Source: Phycisphaerales bacterium
GTDB lineage: Bacteria > Planctomycetota > Phycisphaerae > Tepidisphaerales > Tepidisphaeraceae
Length of the DNA stretch: 14,564 nucleotides
NCBI GenBank assembly: GCA_028288945.1
Contig: JAQGHH010000648.1
Location: 1-14,564 of the forward strand
Direction: 5' to 3'
Shown here: one piece after another, positions 14,065 through 14,564 of the stretch
Layout of the letters: every line of letters starts with the position of its first letter
Position numbering within the stretch: position 1 is the stretch's first letter
Program-made: the position numbers and the translations under genes
Notes under the pieces: generated by a model
Databases searched by the model: none
What the model saw: only the letters and a program-made list of their open reading frames with translations
Told to the model about the DNA's origin: nothing

Positions 14065-14564
14065 ATGTCGAACCTCTTAGAATTACGTGCTCTCGGCGTG
14101 CGGACCGTTCTCGTGCTTCTTGCCGTTGCAAGCTCATTGCGTGCGGCGGATGACGATGCACCTCCCACAAAGGTGGCACAGGCAACGGCAGCGGTCGCAA
14201 GGGCGAAGGCCAACGCACTCGCCAAAGTTGCGGATATGCCCGAATACAAAGCCGCTTTGGCCGACGTGGACGCAAAGCAAAAGGCTCTAGACTCAGCGAA
14301 TGCGAAGGGAACACCAGAAGAGAAGGTCGACGCCAGGGCCGCATACGACAAGGCGCGGCAAACCTTCGCCTTAGTCGCCGCAAGGCTGCGGTCGGCAGCG
14401 CGTACAGACGATCCGGGGGTCAAGACGGCAGAAGCGGCCTTAGCCGAGGCCAAGCAACAGCAGCAAGCGGCGGCGGGAGCAGCGGAAAGCCGCAAAGCCG
14501 AAGAAGATGCGAAATACGGGCCGCCGCCGGGCGTGAAAACTTACACGGAGCGGGCAAGAGTTTA
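14065..14564 (+). CDS. Secreted alanine-rich coiled-coil protein (3' end outside window)
   Basis: The frame opens at ATG 14065 after AGGGGA (14055-14060) and stays open to the window edge (166 codons). A signal peptide is evident (MSNLLELRALGVRTVLVLLA, then VASSLRA, cut before ADDD). The mature part is rich in Ala, Lys, Glu, Asp and Gln and is predicted helical, e.g. 'ATAAVARAKANALAKVAD', 'ARAAYDKARQTFALVAARLR' and 'AEAALAEAKQQQQAAAGAAE', with heptad-like Ala spacing. This suggests an extended periplasmic or surface coiled coil. The last visible residues (KYGPPPGVKTYTERARV) leave the helical zone, so another domain may follow. No known family recognised. Confidence 0.75.
   Translation, partial: MSNLLELRALGVRTVLVLLAVASSLRAADDDAPPTKVAQATAAVARAKANALAKVADMPEYKAALADVDAKQKALDSANAKGTPEEKVDARAAYDKARQTFALVAARLRSAARTDDPGVKTAEAALAEAKQQQQAAAGAAESRKAEEDAKYGPPPGVKTYTERARV

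Overview
The window looks like Planctomycetota DNA, possibly a Phycisphaerae-type lineage. Three signatures seen in the sequence support this. A very large surface protein carries a LEPR-XLL-like N-terminus (LERRVLLS). The zinc-ribbon tail CGYDLRATPERCPECG occurs intact once and as a relic a second time. A copper type II monooxygenase module carries the planctomycete 'PHYGKFSNDRSLT' linker and lies beside a redoxin piece. GC content is high throughout. No rRNA, tRNA or CRISPR was seen.

Layout. 1-3730 (-): 5' part (1243 codons, no stop) of a giant secreted protein built of alternating Ig-like repeats, with a seven-motif FG-GAP/VCBS propeller lodged inside one Ig-like module. 3731-4329: non-coding. 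4330-4965 (+): membrane-anchored ORF whose N-terminus looks genuine but whose rest looks degenerate. 4981-5812 (-): a hydrophobic C-terminal tail whose frame closes exactly at a transposase gene, followed one base later by a well-started 113-aa protein. 5807-7030: an IS21-type istA remnant without istB, running into a zinc-ribbon relic on the other strand. 7110-10429 (-): a secreted propeller/EF-hand/CBM9-like protein of about 1100 residues, split by an apparent one-base frameshift near 8504. 10525-10928: a relic ending in a LuxR-type helix-turn-helix start (-) and a small zinc ribbon (+). 10980-11705 (+): six-helix membrane protein. 11765-11992 (-): AraC-type HTH relic with an internal stop. 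12046-13095 (-): copper monooxygenase module, directly abutting at 13095/13096 a redoxin fragment in the opposite direction (+). 13293-13544 (+): two-helix membrane protein. 13673-13957 (-): XRE-type regulator. 14065-14564 (+): secreted, alanine-rich coiled-coil protein leaving the window.

The intact genes are mostly secreted or membrane proteins. Between them lies an unusual density of broken genes: transposon, regulators, zinc ribbons and a gene broken into opposed halves. I read the window as accessory, rearranged chromosome with cell-surface functions and not as one coherent operon. The best candidates for something undescribed are the split redoxin/monooxygenase gene, the nested-propeller surface protein, and the tail-plus-small-partner pair at 4981-5812, which resembles the arrangement of a polymorphic toxin and its immunity protein.
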